Positions 18,907 to 28,695 of a stretch of 34,383 bases of DNA are shown one piece after another. The DNA is taken from the NCBI GenBank assembly GCA_027577595.1, contig JANBRJ010000131.1, positions 1 to 34,383 on the forward strand. The letters run 5' to 3'. The notes under the pieces were generated by a model, which worked only from the letters and a program-made list of their open reading frames with translations, did not search any database and was not told the DNA's origin. Numbering within the stretch: position 1 is the stretch's first letter; each line of letters starts with the position of its first letter. Source of the DNA: Coemansia sp. RSA 487 (Eukaryota > Kickxellomycota > Kickxellomycetes > Kickxellales > Kickxellaceae). Position numbers and translations under genes: made by a program.

Positions 18907-19536
18907 TCACAACAAAGTGAGCTCATGAACTGCAACGCCACCACTACCGCAAGGAGAAGGAACAGAGCTGCCGTTAAAAGAAGAGGGCGTGTCGTCATTT
19001 GCATGCATGTCACCACCGTACAGCTTGCGGCGCAAGTCAGCAAACGTACCCAGCTGTCCCGGGGTACATGATAAAAGGGAGCCATCATCTGCACTGTCCA
19101 ATGCAGCATCGTCAAACGGGTAGTGTTGGCTGCAGAGTGTTGCTGTGATGCTGCTGCTTCCCTTGCAGCCATCAACATCAACAGCGGCTGCTGACGGGCT
19201 AAGCGGCGACAGAAGCCCAGTGTCCATGGGCACTGCGCCTGATCCTTGCCTGTTTGCGAAGGCTGAATATACATCTACATTGAGCAATGGCGCAGCAGAC
19301 AGTGGGCGTGGACGCAGCTGGCGGTGCTCGCGGCTGAAAGGGCTGCTGCTGCCGTCGATGTCACCTACATACTGGTTGCCTGCTGCGATCGGGAATGTGG
19401 CTGTAATGGGCGTCATGCAGTGGTCGAATAGCTCGCTCAGGGCCTCGCGCTTGATATCCGGGTCGGTGCATTGGACCTCGATTCGGTTGTACAGCGGTTG
19501 CAGCGATAGCGTGGACGGTCTCTTTGCGTTCCTCAT
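18907..19536 (-). CDS. Unknown, mostly disordered protein
   Basis: A 209-residue protein with no family I recognise. Residues 1-45 could be ordered (SLQPLYNRIEVQCTDPDIKR then EALSELFDHCM, helix-forming). The remainder is Ser/Pro/Ala/Asp-rich with proline-directed sites (LLSPLSPS) and one more possibly ordered patch at about 160-175 (LGTFADLRRKLYGGD). It has no signal peptide or membrane helix. The ORF is much GC-richer than its flanks and uses codons like its neighbours. Its long upstream gap (over 1.5 kb of non-coding DNA) would suit a regulated gene. A short conserved motif at the N-terminus with a disordered tail would fit a regulator or adaptor, but that is a guess. Confidence 0.65.
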   Translation of the reverse strand: MRNAKRPSTLSLQPLYNRIEVQCTDPDIKREALSELFDHCMTPITATFPIAAGNQYVGDIDGSSSPFSREHRQLRPRPLSAAPLLNVDVYSAFANRQGSGAVPMDTGLLSPLSPSAAAVDVDGCKGSSSITATLCSQHYPFDDAALDSADDGSLLSCTPGQLGTFADLRRKLYGGDMHANDDTPSSFNGSSVPSPCGSGGVAVHELTLL

Positions 19537-21131
19537 TCTGGTTTTTTACGAAGCTAGTTTATACTTTCAAGATATGTGATGGCGGGAACAAGTGGAGGCA
19601 AGAAGCGTATATATCGACAAATGTATTTTCTTTGTTCCTGGTCTATAGAGTTGTGCCAGATAAAGTCAGTAGATGTTGAAACACAAAATAAAAAAAATGA
19701 GACAACACAAAGCACACGACGGATACAGAGAAATAGGGAGGGGAGGGAGAAACTTGCAAAATAAAAGCTGGGGAGGAAAGGCCAGTAGAAAAGAATGGCT
19801 GCGCCAGAAAACGAATACTTTATATGAATTCTGGAGATGTGAGGGAGAGAGGCTGTCACACAAAAAACACATTCCATTTCAACTCGGACAATGCCAGCGC
19901 AATAAAAGGCAAGAAAAAGCCTTTCTGCGGCTGAGAACAAGAGTGCAAAAATATGTGGGACTCTTTCAGCGCGCCGTTTTCCTTCACAGTGACCAAAGAG
20001 GAAGAAGAAAACTGCTACCCGTTATGCAGGCCAGCTCTTCAGGGCGAGAGCCACAGCCGCAAAGGTTCTAGGGGCGCGAGTGACTGTTGTAAAATAAAAA
20101 TAAAAAAGACTGCAAGAGGCAGTAAATGCAGGCTGGACTTGCTGACCATTGGGCAGGCAGAGTGAGTGGGCGAGTGAGAAAAAGGATAAAAAAGCAGGGC
20201 AGGGTGAAAGATGTACAACCAATGTGAGCTGGCTGTTCAAGTCCATCATTAGGAAATGAGCGACATTGCTGTATTTCCGCGCTCAAGCTCTTGCCTTTTT
20301 CGCGTTGTGATGGGTACTGTGAGTAAAAAGGAGTATTTCCCAGATTTCTCACTCCTGCACAAAAGTTCAACAATCAGAAGCAAATGACGCGTATCTGCAG
20401 GCAAGGGAACAGGGAAAGGGCTTGCAAACATGTTTTATTTTTGTGCGCAATTGATTGCAAATTTACCACTTAATTGGGCGTTTGTGCGATGTTTTTTATT
20501 CTTGGTGGCGATACAGCCATACAGCTCAGCTTGTGCGGTCTGTTAACAAAAATAAAAGAACAAGCACCCCGCTTGGCTCTTCCAATTAATACAAGACAAA
20601 ACAGAATGAAATGAAATCCGCAAAAATGAAAAATTCCTGCTTTTGTTTTTGTTGCTTTATTTTGCGCACAGATGCGAAGCCAGTCTTTGAAGAGACCACC
20701 ACCCTGTGTACTGTAGCGCTCTCCTGAATGCAATAATTTAAACAGTGCCTGACGCACGCACGCAATACATGGCACACAGTGTGTAAGGAATGGAAAGCCA
20801 GAAATATCCATGCAGGTTTACGTTCTGTTTGTTTTTGGTTTGCTGCGATGATATCCTTCTGATATATCATTGATGTTTTGCACCCTGCTGTTGCAAATTA
20901 CATCGCATTGCATCAGGGTCGCATTTTCATGTCCTCTGCATTATCTGCGTGCAGACAGCTCTTCTTCCCCTCAAGCAAGGCAAAATCAGGCTTTTTTGAT
21001 CCAATCCTTTTGATTACGGCTGGCTGATTGTGATTATTGAAGTAAAATTTTCTTACTGCGCAAACCAAACAAAAGGGTCCGGTAGTAAAAAGTTTTTTCC
21101 AGCACTTAAAGGACCTAATAGGTTGAACCTA
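19537..21131. other. 1.6 kb gene-free region
   Basis: This region lies upstream of the 209-residue gene. Composition is mixed, with purine-rich stretches near 19720-19760 and 20160-20200. No ORF has a domain or coding composition, and I recognise no tRNA or snRNA. At its right end, 21119-21131 is a perfect inverted repeat (TAGGTT, one base, AACCTA) directly before a possible structured RNA. Confidence 0.5.
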
Positions 21132-21738
21132 TGCTGTCTTTGTTCTTTGGGGTTCTGTCGCGCGCGCGAAGAGCAGCAGCCTTCAACGTGTGTTCGATTC
21201 CCAGAGACAGCAGCGTTTGTTCCGGCGGATATAAGTTTTAATCTATTTGTTTGAGGGATTATCTCTTGTAGAGAGATTGGGAGGGGGACGTGCAGCATGT
21301 GTGCTTTTCCCGTTGTCTGCGGTTACGAAGTCTTCAAGGTACTTGCAGATGAAGAGCTTTGTTTCTTCTTTGTTCGATGCTCGGGGGCACAAGCTTCTCT
21401 CTGCAACCGACACGGTGGATATGCGCCAGCTGTCTTGGGCTTAAGCGGGGCACTCTCATTTCTATAGTGTATAGCCCGTATTCCAACGCGTCCCAGAGAG
21501 ATAGGCACGGGGTTTACATCCTTTGGCTGTCTTGTGTTCCTTGGGTCCTGTCTCTGCATCGCGTCAATGGCAAACGCACTTTCTCCTTGGCTGCTTGCCC
21601 ATCTTTGGGTGGACTTGAGCACCGGAGGCTGCTGGGTTTGTTGTGGATGCTTTGCACTAAGGAGGCTGGGGCCATCCAAGGGCACAAGGTTTACGCAGCC
21701 GGGGAGGCAATTTCAATGGCTCGAACCCGTCGCTATTG
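21132..21738 (+). ncRNA. Possible 5' and middle part of the U17/snR30 snoRNA
   Basis: This gene-free, relatively GC-rich segment precedes the snR30 3' hairpin on the same strand. It shows local self-complementarity. TGCTGTCT (21132-21139) can pair with AGACAGCA (21205-21212), giving 8 bp around a loop of 65 bases. ATCTCT (21261-21266) pairs with AGAGAT (21272-21277), and CAATGGC (about 21713-21719) pairs with GCTATTG (21732-21738) directly before the 3' hairpin. Yeast snR30 is about 600 nt with extra internal structure, so an RNA reaching back this far is possible. I cannot place the 5' end or a convincing box H, and some of this may simply be promoter. Confidence 0.35.
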
Positions 21739-21814
21739 CACGCTCATATTCCTAGGCGGGCTGTAGCAACTACGTTGCCCTGACGGCCGCGTCACATCCA
21801 TGAGCGTGACAATC
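21739..21814 (+). ncRNA. snR30: U17/snR30 H/ACA snoRNA, 3' hairpin and ACA box
   Basis: This is the conserved 3' domain of the U17/snR30 snoRNA, the H/ACA RNA that pairs with 18S rRNA and is required for early pre-18S processing in the nucleolus. CACGCTCAT (21739-21747) pairs perfectly with ATGAGCGTG (21800-21808). ATATTCCTA (21746-21754) on the left strand of the internal loop equals the universal m1 element in all nine positions. CATCCAT (21795-21801) on the right strand sits where m2 (AAACCAU) belongs and matches five of seven. The upper stem is GGGC, a bulge, GTAG (21758-21766) with CTAC and GCCC (21770-21780), followed by a small TGACG/CGTCA hairpin. Box ACA (21809-21811) starts directly after the stem, giving a 3' end near 21814; a T run follows at 21818. 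MED14 converges from the right. Confidence 0.85.
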
Positions 21815-21902
21815 CACTTTTTTCTATTATTTTCGATCTTTAGTGGTTTGCTCTAGATGAAATGATTAAACTAAAAGAAAATCAGCTGATATCGAAAGAA
21901 AA

Positions 21903-24900
21903 TTACTTTTCTGGAGCATCCGACAGTGGCGACTCAATAAACGCCTCATACATGTTCGCCACAATGTCGTACCAGCGCGACTTGCCGCTCTTGCCCATGT
22001 CCCGCGTAAACGCAGTCTTGCCGTCAAGCTTTTCAACAACATCGTCCATCATCTTGATCCATGGTGCAAGCTTCGTTCGCGACTCAGCCTTGTACACTTG
22101 TGCCTCGTCCGCAGCCATACCCTCATACTCGGGCCCAAGGACATACAGGAGCTGTGCCGTTCCCGACAGCAGCGCATAGTCAGCGTACAGACGGAACCAC
22201 TTGTTGTCACGTCCGCATATCTGCATCGCAAAGAACACCTTCGATTGTCCCGCGTCCAGCCGGATATCGTGTTCGTTCCCGTCCCGTAGCGCACATACAA
22301 CAACTTTCCCGCTAAGCTTCCTTGCAATGTCGACAACGTCCATGACAAGCTGTGGCGGCAGCGCAAGGACACGCACGAGCACGCCAGCTCTCTGCCTGAA
22401 GGACGTCGTCTGCGCCTTGAATGCGTCCACCAAGAACGCCGCTGCGGCATCTGTGATTCCATTCGGCGGCCGGTTCATCGGGACTATGCGCACATCTAGA
22501 TCAACGTGCATGATATTCGACGGTATTGTAAACAGCTCACACGAAAGTGACATCACGCTGGTGCCGCCATCCTCGTCGCCGGGCGCTGTATACGTCTGCT
22601 CCTTGCTGGCACTGCTGCCATCGACATCCATCGACACGGCTGCTTGAACGTCTGTTGTGTGGGCTTCCTCCTCGCCAATGTCTACGCTACCATCGCCGCT
22701 GCCCTTCACGGCTGCCTGCATCAAAAACTCGCAACGCACTGACTCTTTGGCACCAGTGAATCCGACAATCATCACGCGCCTGCTCTCGGAGCTATTGGCG
22801 TCACTGCTGTTGCTGACCACCAGTTTTTCCTTCACGCCAAACAGCGGTTCCTTTGTTTTTGCCACCTGCGTCTGTTGCCCATCGACGGGCCACTCCGAGC
22901 CCGGCGCTGCCATGCTCTCTTCAATAACCTCCTGTGTGCGCGATATCGCCATACCTAGCTGGTCCCGCACATGCACTGAGCGCACAAGCCATTCCATAAG
23001 CGACCGCAGCACCACCACTAGCTGGAGCTTCGAGCACAGCAGAGCCGACGGCGGTAAAGGCACGAAAATCGGCGACTTCGACGAGTTTTGCTTCTGTGCT
23101 ATCTGGCGCAGATGGTACATCATCCACTCAGCCCTTGTTGCTTCAGGACGCAGACGGAAAACGCCGCGCTGAAGCAGTTTGATCCGTTCGTATGCGTTCA
23201 GCACTGCACCCTCTTTAGCTTCGCCACTCATATCCTGCCATATTTCGTCCCCAATAACCGACGAGATGTGCCGCTCAAGCACTCCCCACTCAAGTCTCAT
23301 CTTGCACGAAACAGCTTCCACCCATTCGGCAAAGAGCGGGATAGGTTCGGTGCCGGCCGTAACCAGTGGGGCAGGCGCCATTGCCGCGCCGCGCCCATAT
23401 ACAGGAATGTGCTGCTTCGAAAGCAGCTGTGCCACCCCAACCGCGTCGCTGATCTGGAACATCTCGCCACTGACCAAGCGCAGATCAATGACATAGCGCG
23501 AGTTGAACACCAGACGGATGTTGTCGGCTGCAGTATACATATGCATTATGTACAGCCCCTTGACAGACTTGAACGCATCTGCCAGCCCTCCCGATGAGGA
23601 CATGATCTTCTGCAGAAACAGATACGATTTATCGTCATCCGACATCGCCATATCTTTCTGTCCATTCGTGTTGGGTGCTTCGCCTTTGCTATACAACCCT
23701 AGTTTGCTCTCAATCTCGTTCACATCGTCTTGGTTGACACTATCGCCTGTCAGCAGATTCCTTAGCTGGTACCGAATAAGCGTGTCTCTGGAGTCAAAGT
23801 GCAGCGACGGCGACAGTGAGCGTATGTTGACCTGCGACGAAATAGCATCAATAATATAATTGACTGGCATCAGGTGCAGGATCATCGACAGTACGGGCAA
23901 AGGGTTGCCCGACAGATTAAGCCTGGCCTGCAGTTTACGCAGCCAGCGAGATAGACTCGTCGAAACCTCAAACCCAACAAACCGAGCTGCTCGATTAGAC
24001 TGGGTCCCGACGATATACTCACTCTGCGCAAAGTCCTGGTCGGAGATCTCCGGCCCTTGGCGGCTGCTGTGCGCAACTGCCCACGGCCATGTAGATGCAA
24101 TGCGCAAGATCTTATTGGTCTTTGGGTCAACGTTAGCAAGCGTCAGGTGGAACGAAAGATCGTTACCTCCAGAGTCCTCATATCCGGGCGGATACATAGA
24201 CTTGTCAGAGTCCTCGTTGGCAAACGGGTAGGGCACACGACAGGAGATGGACAGGAACCATGAGCTTATACATTGGATAACAATCTCCGTTGACTGGCGC
24301 CCTCGCCATGAGCCAAGCATATCGGCGATGGAGCCGGTGTATGGCCCCGCATTAAACGGATAGTATGCAGTGGTTGTTGCTATGACGCGCCGCATCGACG
24401 GCTGCTCCCAGGAGTGCATATTTCGCGAGATGTGTGTCATTAAATGGTGCTCTGACCAATCTCTGATAAGACACTGCAGCGCCCGACTCACTTGCTTGTA
24501 TACCAATACAACCTTGCTGTAGCCACCCTTGCTTCGGGCCGAATCGCGCTTGCAGGCAGAACTAGAACCATCTCTACCACTGCTATTGTTGTCGTTACTA
24601 TCAGCCTCGGCAAGATGGTATCCACCATCAGGTGCTGCATGCGCACCAAAGTAGACAGCATCAGAGTAAGCCTTTGCAACAGGAGCCGGAAGATTGTCCA
24701 GCGCTATAGGGATCGAGGCAATGACTTGGCATGGGACGACATGGCGCCCGATAAGCGAGTGCTTGGCGGTATGTAGCGCTGACGAGGACCCATCTCCGTT
24801 GGAATCGGCACGGCTCAAGGCCACCGAATTGGACATCGATGCATATGTGGCACGCGGACGCTCGGCAAAGGGTGAGATTTTACCAGCCACCTTCGCCAGT

Positions 24901-27900
24901 GCTGCTTGTCGGTGCTGGTCGACGCGGGTAGATGAAGACAGATCTGCACGCAACGACGGGTCTAGCTCGTCTGATGCTATGCGAATTGAGACCATGCGAC
25001 GGGCTTCGTCAGATAGAACACCACGATTGGCTACATTCCAGTTGATTGGTGAAGCACGCATCAGCCCAAAGATTGGGATGTACAGAACCGGCACCTGCTC
25101 GTCCAGCTCGTAAAGCCCCATTTTGTCTAACCCAACCACAGACAGCTCCTTGGATACTGCAGCACGATGGCCATGTGGCGAAGTAGAAAAAGACGGAAGC
25201 CGGAAACTATAAGGTATTTTCCAGCGTGTAAGCTGCGTCTGCAGCAGCCGCAGTGCAAGGCGAGCCCTGCACGCAGAGGCAAGCGCATTCAGATAATCCA
25301 GTGTAATGCTTGTGCGTCCGGTTAGCATGGCATCGACCTTTTCAGTGATCTCGAGCTCATCTGCCGAAAGTTCAGTGTCGGAACTGCCGTCAGTACTTGC
25401 TGGTGCTGCCGTAGATCGGCGGTTGCCAGAGCCATCTCCGCGCTTGCCCTTCGACTGTGAAACACCTGTACTTGTAAACATACCTGCATCAAGGTCCTTT
25501 TCTGCGAGCAATCTGCGTGCTACCGAGTAGAAAAGCCGGTCCACTTGAAGCGAAATAATCTGGCCAACAACATACATAAGCCGGTCTGTTGGGTGTGGGT
25601 TCAAAAGAACCAAGCGGAACCGCAGCCGATCAGTCATTGCGACCATAATGTACCACTCGCCTTTCCCGTGCGAGCCGGTATCCACCTGCCCCTCAACGCC
25701 TTCAGTGCCTTCGATCATATAGAAGCGAATTCGGTTCAGTGGGTGGTCAACTCCAGCAACCTCCCGCACCAACGCATCAGCTTCCTGCTGTGACACACGC
25801 AGGGGAAAATTGGTAGCCATGCCCGACGAGGATGCAGAAGAGGTGTATCCATGGCCCGCTGTTAATACCCCTGCCGCGCCCAGCCACGAGCCCATAGGAA
25901 CGGAGCCAGCAGCGTTTGCAAATTCGGGGCGCTTGCCCAGGCCAGACTGCACAAAGCCGGGCAATGTCGCTAGCCCCGTCGTTTGTATGTTCTGAGCACG
26001 CAGTCCAAGCGACCGGAACGACAGACTATCTAAATCAACAAGCGCCAGGCTTGAGCGCATGTCAACCAAAAGTCCTGCTAAACGCCACGGGGCACGGTTA
26101 AGCTGCTCTGCCAACTGCCCAACCATCGACTCGTTCAAAGCAGTGCTAGCCGCAACAGCCTCTGACGCACGTACAACCAGCCGCCCGGTAAATATATCAA
26201 CAGTAATGTCAATGGCACCCTCGTTTTCCCGATACCATGCACGCAACCGGGGTATAGATGTACCTAAATTGACCTCATCTCTGGTCAACTCGTGAGCCTT
26301 CTTTGTTGCCCCCGATGCCGTCACAAAATGCAGATCAACCGCATCGCTGCTGAACAACTCGGATGCAGCCATAGACACATGAAGCGACTCCAATATCGCG
26401 CATGCATGGCGCCAAGTGACTTGTCTAAGAAGCTTTTCGGTGTTGACTTGTTCTGGATCCAAAACAAGAGAGAATTCGTCAGAGCCAGTAATATACCCAC
26501 GTTGCTCAATATCGTCCTTATCAGTGCCTTCCGAGAGCTCGCTTGCGTGAGAGACTGTGTGCGACCATACCTTGGGAGATGTGAGCCCCGAATACGCAGA
26601 CCAAGTAACACGCAAACCGAGCTTTGGTATTAGGTTCCGTCGATCACGCTCAATGCTCACAAAACTGCTGCTGTCTGGACTGTCTTTATAAGCTGGCGAC
26701 GTCTCCAGTGCATCTGGACCATCGGCAGCAGATGCATGGATCGGCCGAGGCACTGCGAGCGGAACTAGTTGGAAGACAATCGAGTCACACTTGCCACTAG
26801 TGCCATGCGTGTTAGCAGAGCCGGAATATGCTGCGGTTGCGGCACGTGGAGATGTCCAATATTTTAACGTAAGTGCCGAGCGATTAGCACTCATCTCGAT
26901 CTGCAACAAGTTCTCCCACCGCGTTCGGCGCAATACGGTGGCTTGCTTGAATATAGATTCAAGCAACACGGTTAGGCACTGATGATGCAAAAAGTCGTAC
27001 ATCAGTGAAAGCGGTGGTTGCTGTGCATCTGGGGCCTTTTCGCTAGCACTATCAGCTGTTTCACCACCTCCCTGCTCAGCAACGCGCTCCCTCTCGCACG
27101 CTGCACTCGATTCAATTAGCATATTCTGTGCCCGATCTACAATCTGCCAAGTGTTTACAGTGATCTGCTGCTCGGACGGAAGAGATTTGTCGCCGCTGAC
27201 AAGCACCTTTACGCCAACTATATGCCATGGAATGGCGTTTTCGAACTGCAGAAGTGTAAGAGTGGCTTCAAATTCTTTGGCCACGGTAAACACTATGCGG
27301 CCATTTTCAATCTTGTACTGCCGCATTGCGAGTGGCACAGGCTCGCCACGCAGGATCCTACTACGAATGATGTCATCAATGGCATCCAGGGTCTCGCGGA
27401 TCTGTCTTTTCGAGAGCTTTGGTGGCGGAACGGACTGCTTGATTGCAAGAGGCAGGCGCTGGTATGTGCCTGTAGTGAGTACATCGACAGCGTTGGCAAC
27501 GTCGTAGTTCCTCATCCGGACATTGGGCATCGACATGAAGATGTGCATGATCGCGTCAACCGAAAACTCAAAAAACTTGTTTTGCGAGTCGAGATAAGCA
27601 ATGACATTCTGACACTTTTGTATTTGCGGTGCATTCTTTGCCCAGCGAACGAGCACAAGTAGCTTTGTAAGCAGATCTGACACATGCTCTGTGTATTTGA
27701 GTATATCGTTGCGTCTGTCGGGCTCAGAGCGGCTGGGCAGCGTGTCAACCAGCGTCACAAGTTCGGTGTACGCGTAGGTAACTAGGCGCCCAACTATCAC
27801 ACCCAACGGGATCATCTGCACATCGACCTGCGGCAGGTCTTCCGTTTCTGACAAGCCATCGCCGGCATCACTTGAGCTGCCATCGTTGCCGCCACTTCTA

Positions 27901-28166
27901 TTCCCACCCGAACCGTTGGTCTGTCCGTTAGCGTTATTGCGATTGTTACCCCATGGTCCAGAGTCATCTGTGCCATTTAGCATTGTAATGTGTTGGCTGT
28001 TCTCAGCACCACTACTGCCGGCACGCGTGCTTTGGCTATGTGCAGAGTCGCTTGCTGGTCCCATGCTGGAGTCCACTGGAGCTGGCGTGCTTGGAACTAG
28101 AGTGCGTCCTGCGCTGTCTGCTGTGGGAGGCTGGTGCGATGGAACACGCTGCATCGCTGTCCACAT
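21903..28166 (-). CDS. MED14: Mediator complex subunit 14 (Rgr1/MED14)
   Basis: A 2087-residue subunit that forms the central backbone of Mediator, joining head, middle and tail modules and linking activators to RNA polymerase II. The conserved MED14 N-terminal domain spans about 111-320, with IPLGVIVGRLVTYAYTELVTLVDTLPS, LLVLVRWAKNA, CQNVIAYLDSQNKFF and the string LPLAIKQSVPPPKLSKRQIRETLDAIDDIIRSRI; these are diagnostic. Residues 1-110 are Ser/Gly/Asn-rich and disordered. The remaining repeats are divergent, with Ser-rich insertions (for example near 900-930 and 1150-1210). The protein is longer than human MED14 (about 1450) or yeast Rgr1 (about 1080), and the whole gene is one open frame of over 6 kb. 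Met5 is an alternative start. It converges on the snR30 RNA and diverges from the dioxygenase gene. Confidence 0.93.
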   Translation of the reverse strand: MWTAMQRVPSHQPPTADSAGRTLVPSTPAPVDSSMGPASDSAHSQSTRAGSSGAENSQHITMLNGTDDSGPWGNNRNNANGQTNGSGGNRSGGNDGSSSDAGDGLSETEDLPQVDVQMIPLGVIVGRLVTYAYTELVTLVDTLPSRSEPDRRNDILKYTEHVSDLLTKLLVLVRWAKNAPQIQKCQNVIAYLDSQNKFFEFSVDAIMHIFMSMPNVRMRNYDVANAVDVLTTGTYQRLPLAIKQSVPPPKLSKRQIRETLDAIDDIIRSRILRGEPVPLAMRQYKIENGRIVFTVAKEFEATLTLLQFENAIPWHIVGVKVLVSGDKSLPSEQQITVNTWQIVDRAQNMLIESSAACERERVAEQGGGETADSASEKAPDAQQPPLSLMYDFLHHQCLTVLLESIFKQATVLRRTRWENLLQIEMSANRSALTLKYWTSPRAATAAYSGSANTHGTSGKCDSIVFQLVPLAVPRPIHASAADGPDALETSPAYKDSPDSSSFVSIERDRRNLIPKLGLRVTWSAYSGLTSPKVWSHTVSHASELSEGTDKDDIEQRGYITGSDEFSLVLDPEQVNTEKLLRQVTWRHACAILESLHVSMAASELFSSDAVDLHFVTASGATKKAHELTRDEVNLGTSIPRLRAWYRENEGAIDITVDIFTGRLVVRASEAVAASTALNESMVGQLAEQLNRAPWRLAGLLVDMRSSLALVDLDSLSFRSLGLRAQNIQTTGLATLPGFVQSGLGKRPEFANAAGSVPMGSWLGAAGVLTAGHGYTSSASSSGMATNFPLRVSQQEADALVREVAGVDHPLNRIRFYMIEGTEGVEGQVDTGSHGKGEWYIMVAMTDRLRFRLVLLNPHPTDRLMYVVGQIISLQVDRLFYSVARRLLAEKDLDAGMFTSTGVSQSKGKRGDGSGNRRSTAAPASTDGSSDTELSADELEITEKVDAMLTGRTSITLDYLNALASACRARLALRLLQTQLTRWKIPYSFRLPSFSTSPHGHRAAVSKELSVVGLDKMGLYELDEQVPVLYIPIFGLMRASPINWNVANRGVLSDEARRMVSIRIASDELDPSLRADLSSSTRVDQHRQAALAKVAGKISPFAERPRATYASMSNSVALSRADSNGDGSSSALHTAKHSLIGRHVVPCQVIASIPIALDNLPAPVAKAYSDAVYFGAHAAPDGGYHLAEADSNDNNSSGRDGSSSACKRDSARSKGGYSKVVLVYKQVSRALQCLIRDWSEHHLMTHISRNMHSWEQPSMRRVIATTTAYYPFNAGPYTGSIADMLGSWRGRQSTEIVIQCISSWFLSISCRVPYPFANEDSDKSMYPPGYEDSGGNDLSFHLTLANVDPKTNKILRIASTWPWAVAHSSRQGPEISDQDFAQSEYIVGTQSNRAARFVGFEVSTSLSRWLRKLQARLNLSGNPLPVLSMILHLMPVNYIIDAISSQVNIRSLSPSLHFDSRDTLIRYQLRNLLTGDSVNQDDVNEIESKLGLYSKGEAPNTNGQKDMAMSDDDKSYLFLQKIMSSSGGLADAFKSVKGLYIMHMYTAADNIRLVFNSRYVIDLRLVSGEMFQISDAVGVAQLLSKQHIPVYGRGAAMAPAPLVTAGTEPIPLFAEWVEAVSCKMRLEWGVLERHISSVIGDEIWQDMSGEAKEGAVLNAYERIKLLQRGVFRLRPEATRAEWMMYHLRQIAQKQNSSKSPIFVPLPPSALLCSKLQLVVVLRSLMEWLVRSVHVRDQLGMAISRTQEVIEESMAAPGSEWPVDGQQTQVAKTKEPLFGVKEKLVVSNSSDANSSESRRVMIVGFTGAKESVRCEFLMQAAVKGSGDGSVDIGEEEAHTTDVQAAVSMDVDGSSASKEQTYTAPGDEDGGTSVMSLSCELFTIPSNIMHVDLDVRIVPMNRPPNGITDAAAAFLVDAFKAQTTSFRQRAGVLVRVLALPPQLVMDVVDIARKLSGKVVVCALRDGNEHDIRLDAGQSKVFFAMQICGRDNKWFRLYADYALLSGTAQLLYVLGPEYEGMAADEAQVYKAESRTKLAPWIKMMDDVVEKLDGKTAFTRDMGKSGKSRWYDIVANMYEAFIESPLSDAPEK

Positions 28167-28261
28167 CAGTTACCAATAAGGTGCAGTAGATATGGTCGCG
28201 CTGGTTGAACAGTTCAAAGCACAAAGGACAAATACTAGAGTAAAGTATAATATGATATATA

Positions 28262-28293
28262 CGTGCGTGCGTGCGTGCGTGCGTGTGTGTGTG
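28262..28293. repeat. CGTG/TG microsatellite
   Basis: About six tandem CGTG units run into TG dinucleotides, about 100 nt upstream of the MED14 start codon. Alternating purine-pyrimidine sequence of this kind can adopt Z-DNA and is likely length-variable. Confidence 0.85.
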
Positions 28294-28670
28294 GATATAA
28301 ACAATGATTGCAGCAGGGCAATGCTTTTTTTGTGTATTGTAGAGAAACGTCTCCTCAGCTCGAAATCGCCGCTTGCACGCGAGTTGTTTTGGCAGCAATA
28401 AAAAAGCGCCCTTTATTAAGTAGAAACGCGTTTACGAATGAAATGCAGGAATATAAAGTAGAGATAAGACAAGTAGCAAAAGCCAAAAAAAGTGGTGAGG
28501 CAATAGACTCTCACGTCAAGAGAATCACTTTTACAGCAAGCAAGAGGACTCGATGTTAAAGAAGGCAAAATGAAGTGAATTGAAAAGAAAAAGAGTATGA
28601 AAAATATTTGAGCTCCAAAACCTTTTACGCGCCGACTTTTCAACTCTCGTTTCGCTCATCGCGTTGTGTG

Positions 28671-28695
28671 ATTGGCTGAAGAGTTGATATAAGAA
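28671..28695 (+). promoter_or_regulatory. Inverted CCAAT box and TATA box of the dioxygenase gene
   Basis: ATTGG (28671-28675, CCAAT on the other strand) is followed by TATAAGAA at 28688-28695, about 110 nt upstream of the start codon at 28802. Spacing and match are reasonable for a core promoter, though based on sequence only. Confidence 0.4.

Noticed and set aside
21133-21212. tRNA-like element: 7 bp acceptor-like stem with a B-box-like GTTCGATTCC before its 3' strand
   Set aside because: The D arm and anticodon arm cannot be folded, the T stem has two mismatches and the A-box position does not fit. The complementarity is better kept as possible snoRNA structure.
21400-21740. Strings resembling nuclear RNase P RNA (CCCAGAGA near 21492 and TTCAATGGCT near 21711)
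   Set aside because: No CR-I motif or P4 pairing partner could be found, whereas the 3' end fits U17/snR30 exactly.
21359-21766. Overlapping plus- and minus-strand ORFs of 120-135 codons
   Set aside because: Neither resembles a protein family. The plus-strand ORF runs through the m1 element of the snoRNA hairpin, so the bases there are better explained by RNA structure.
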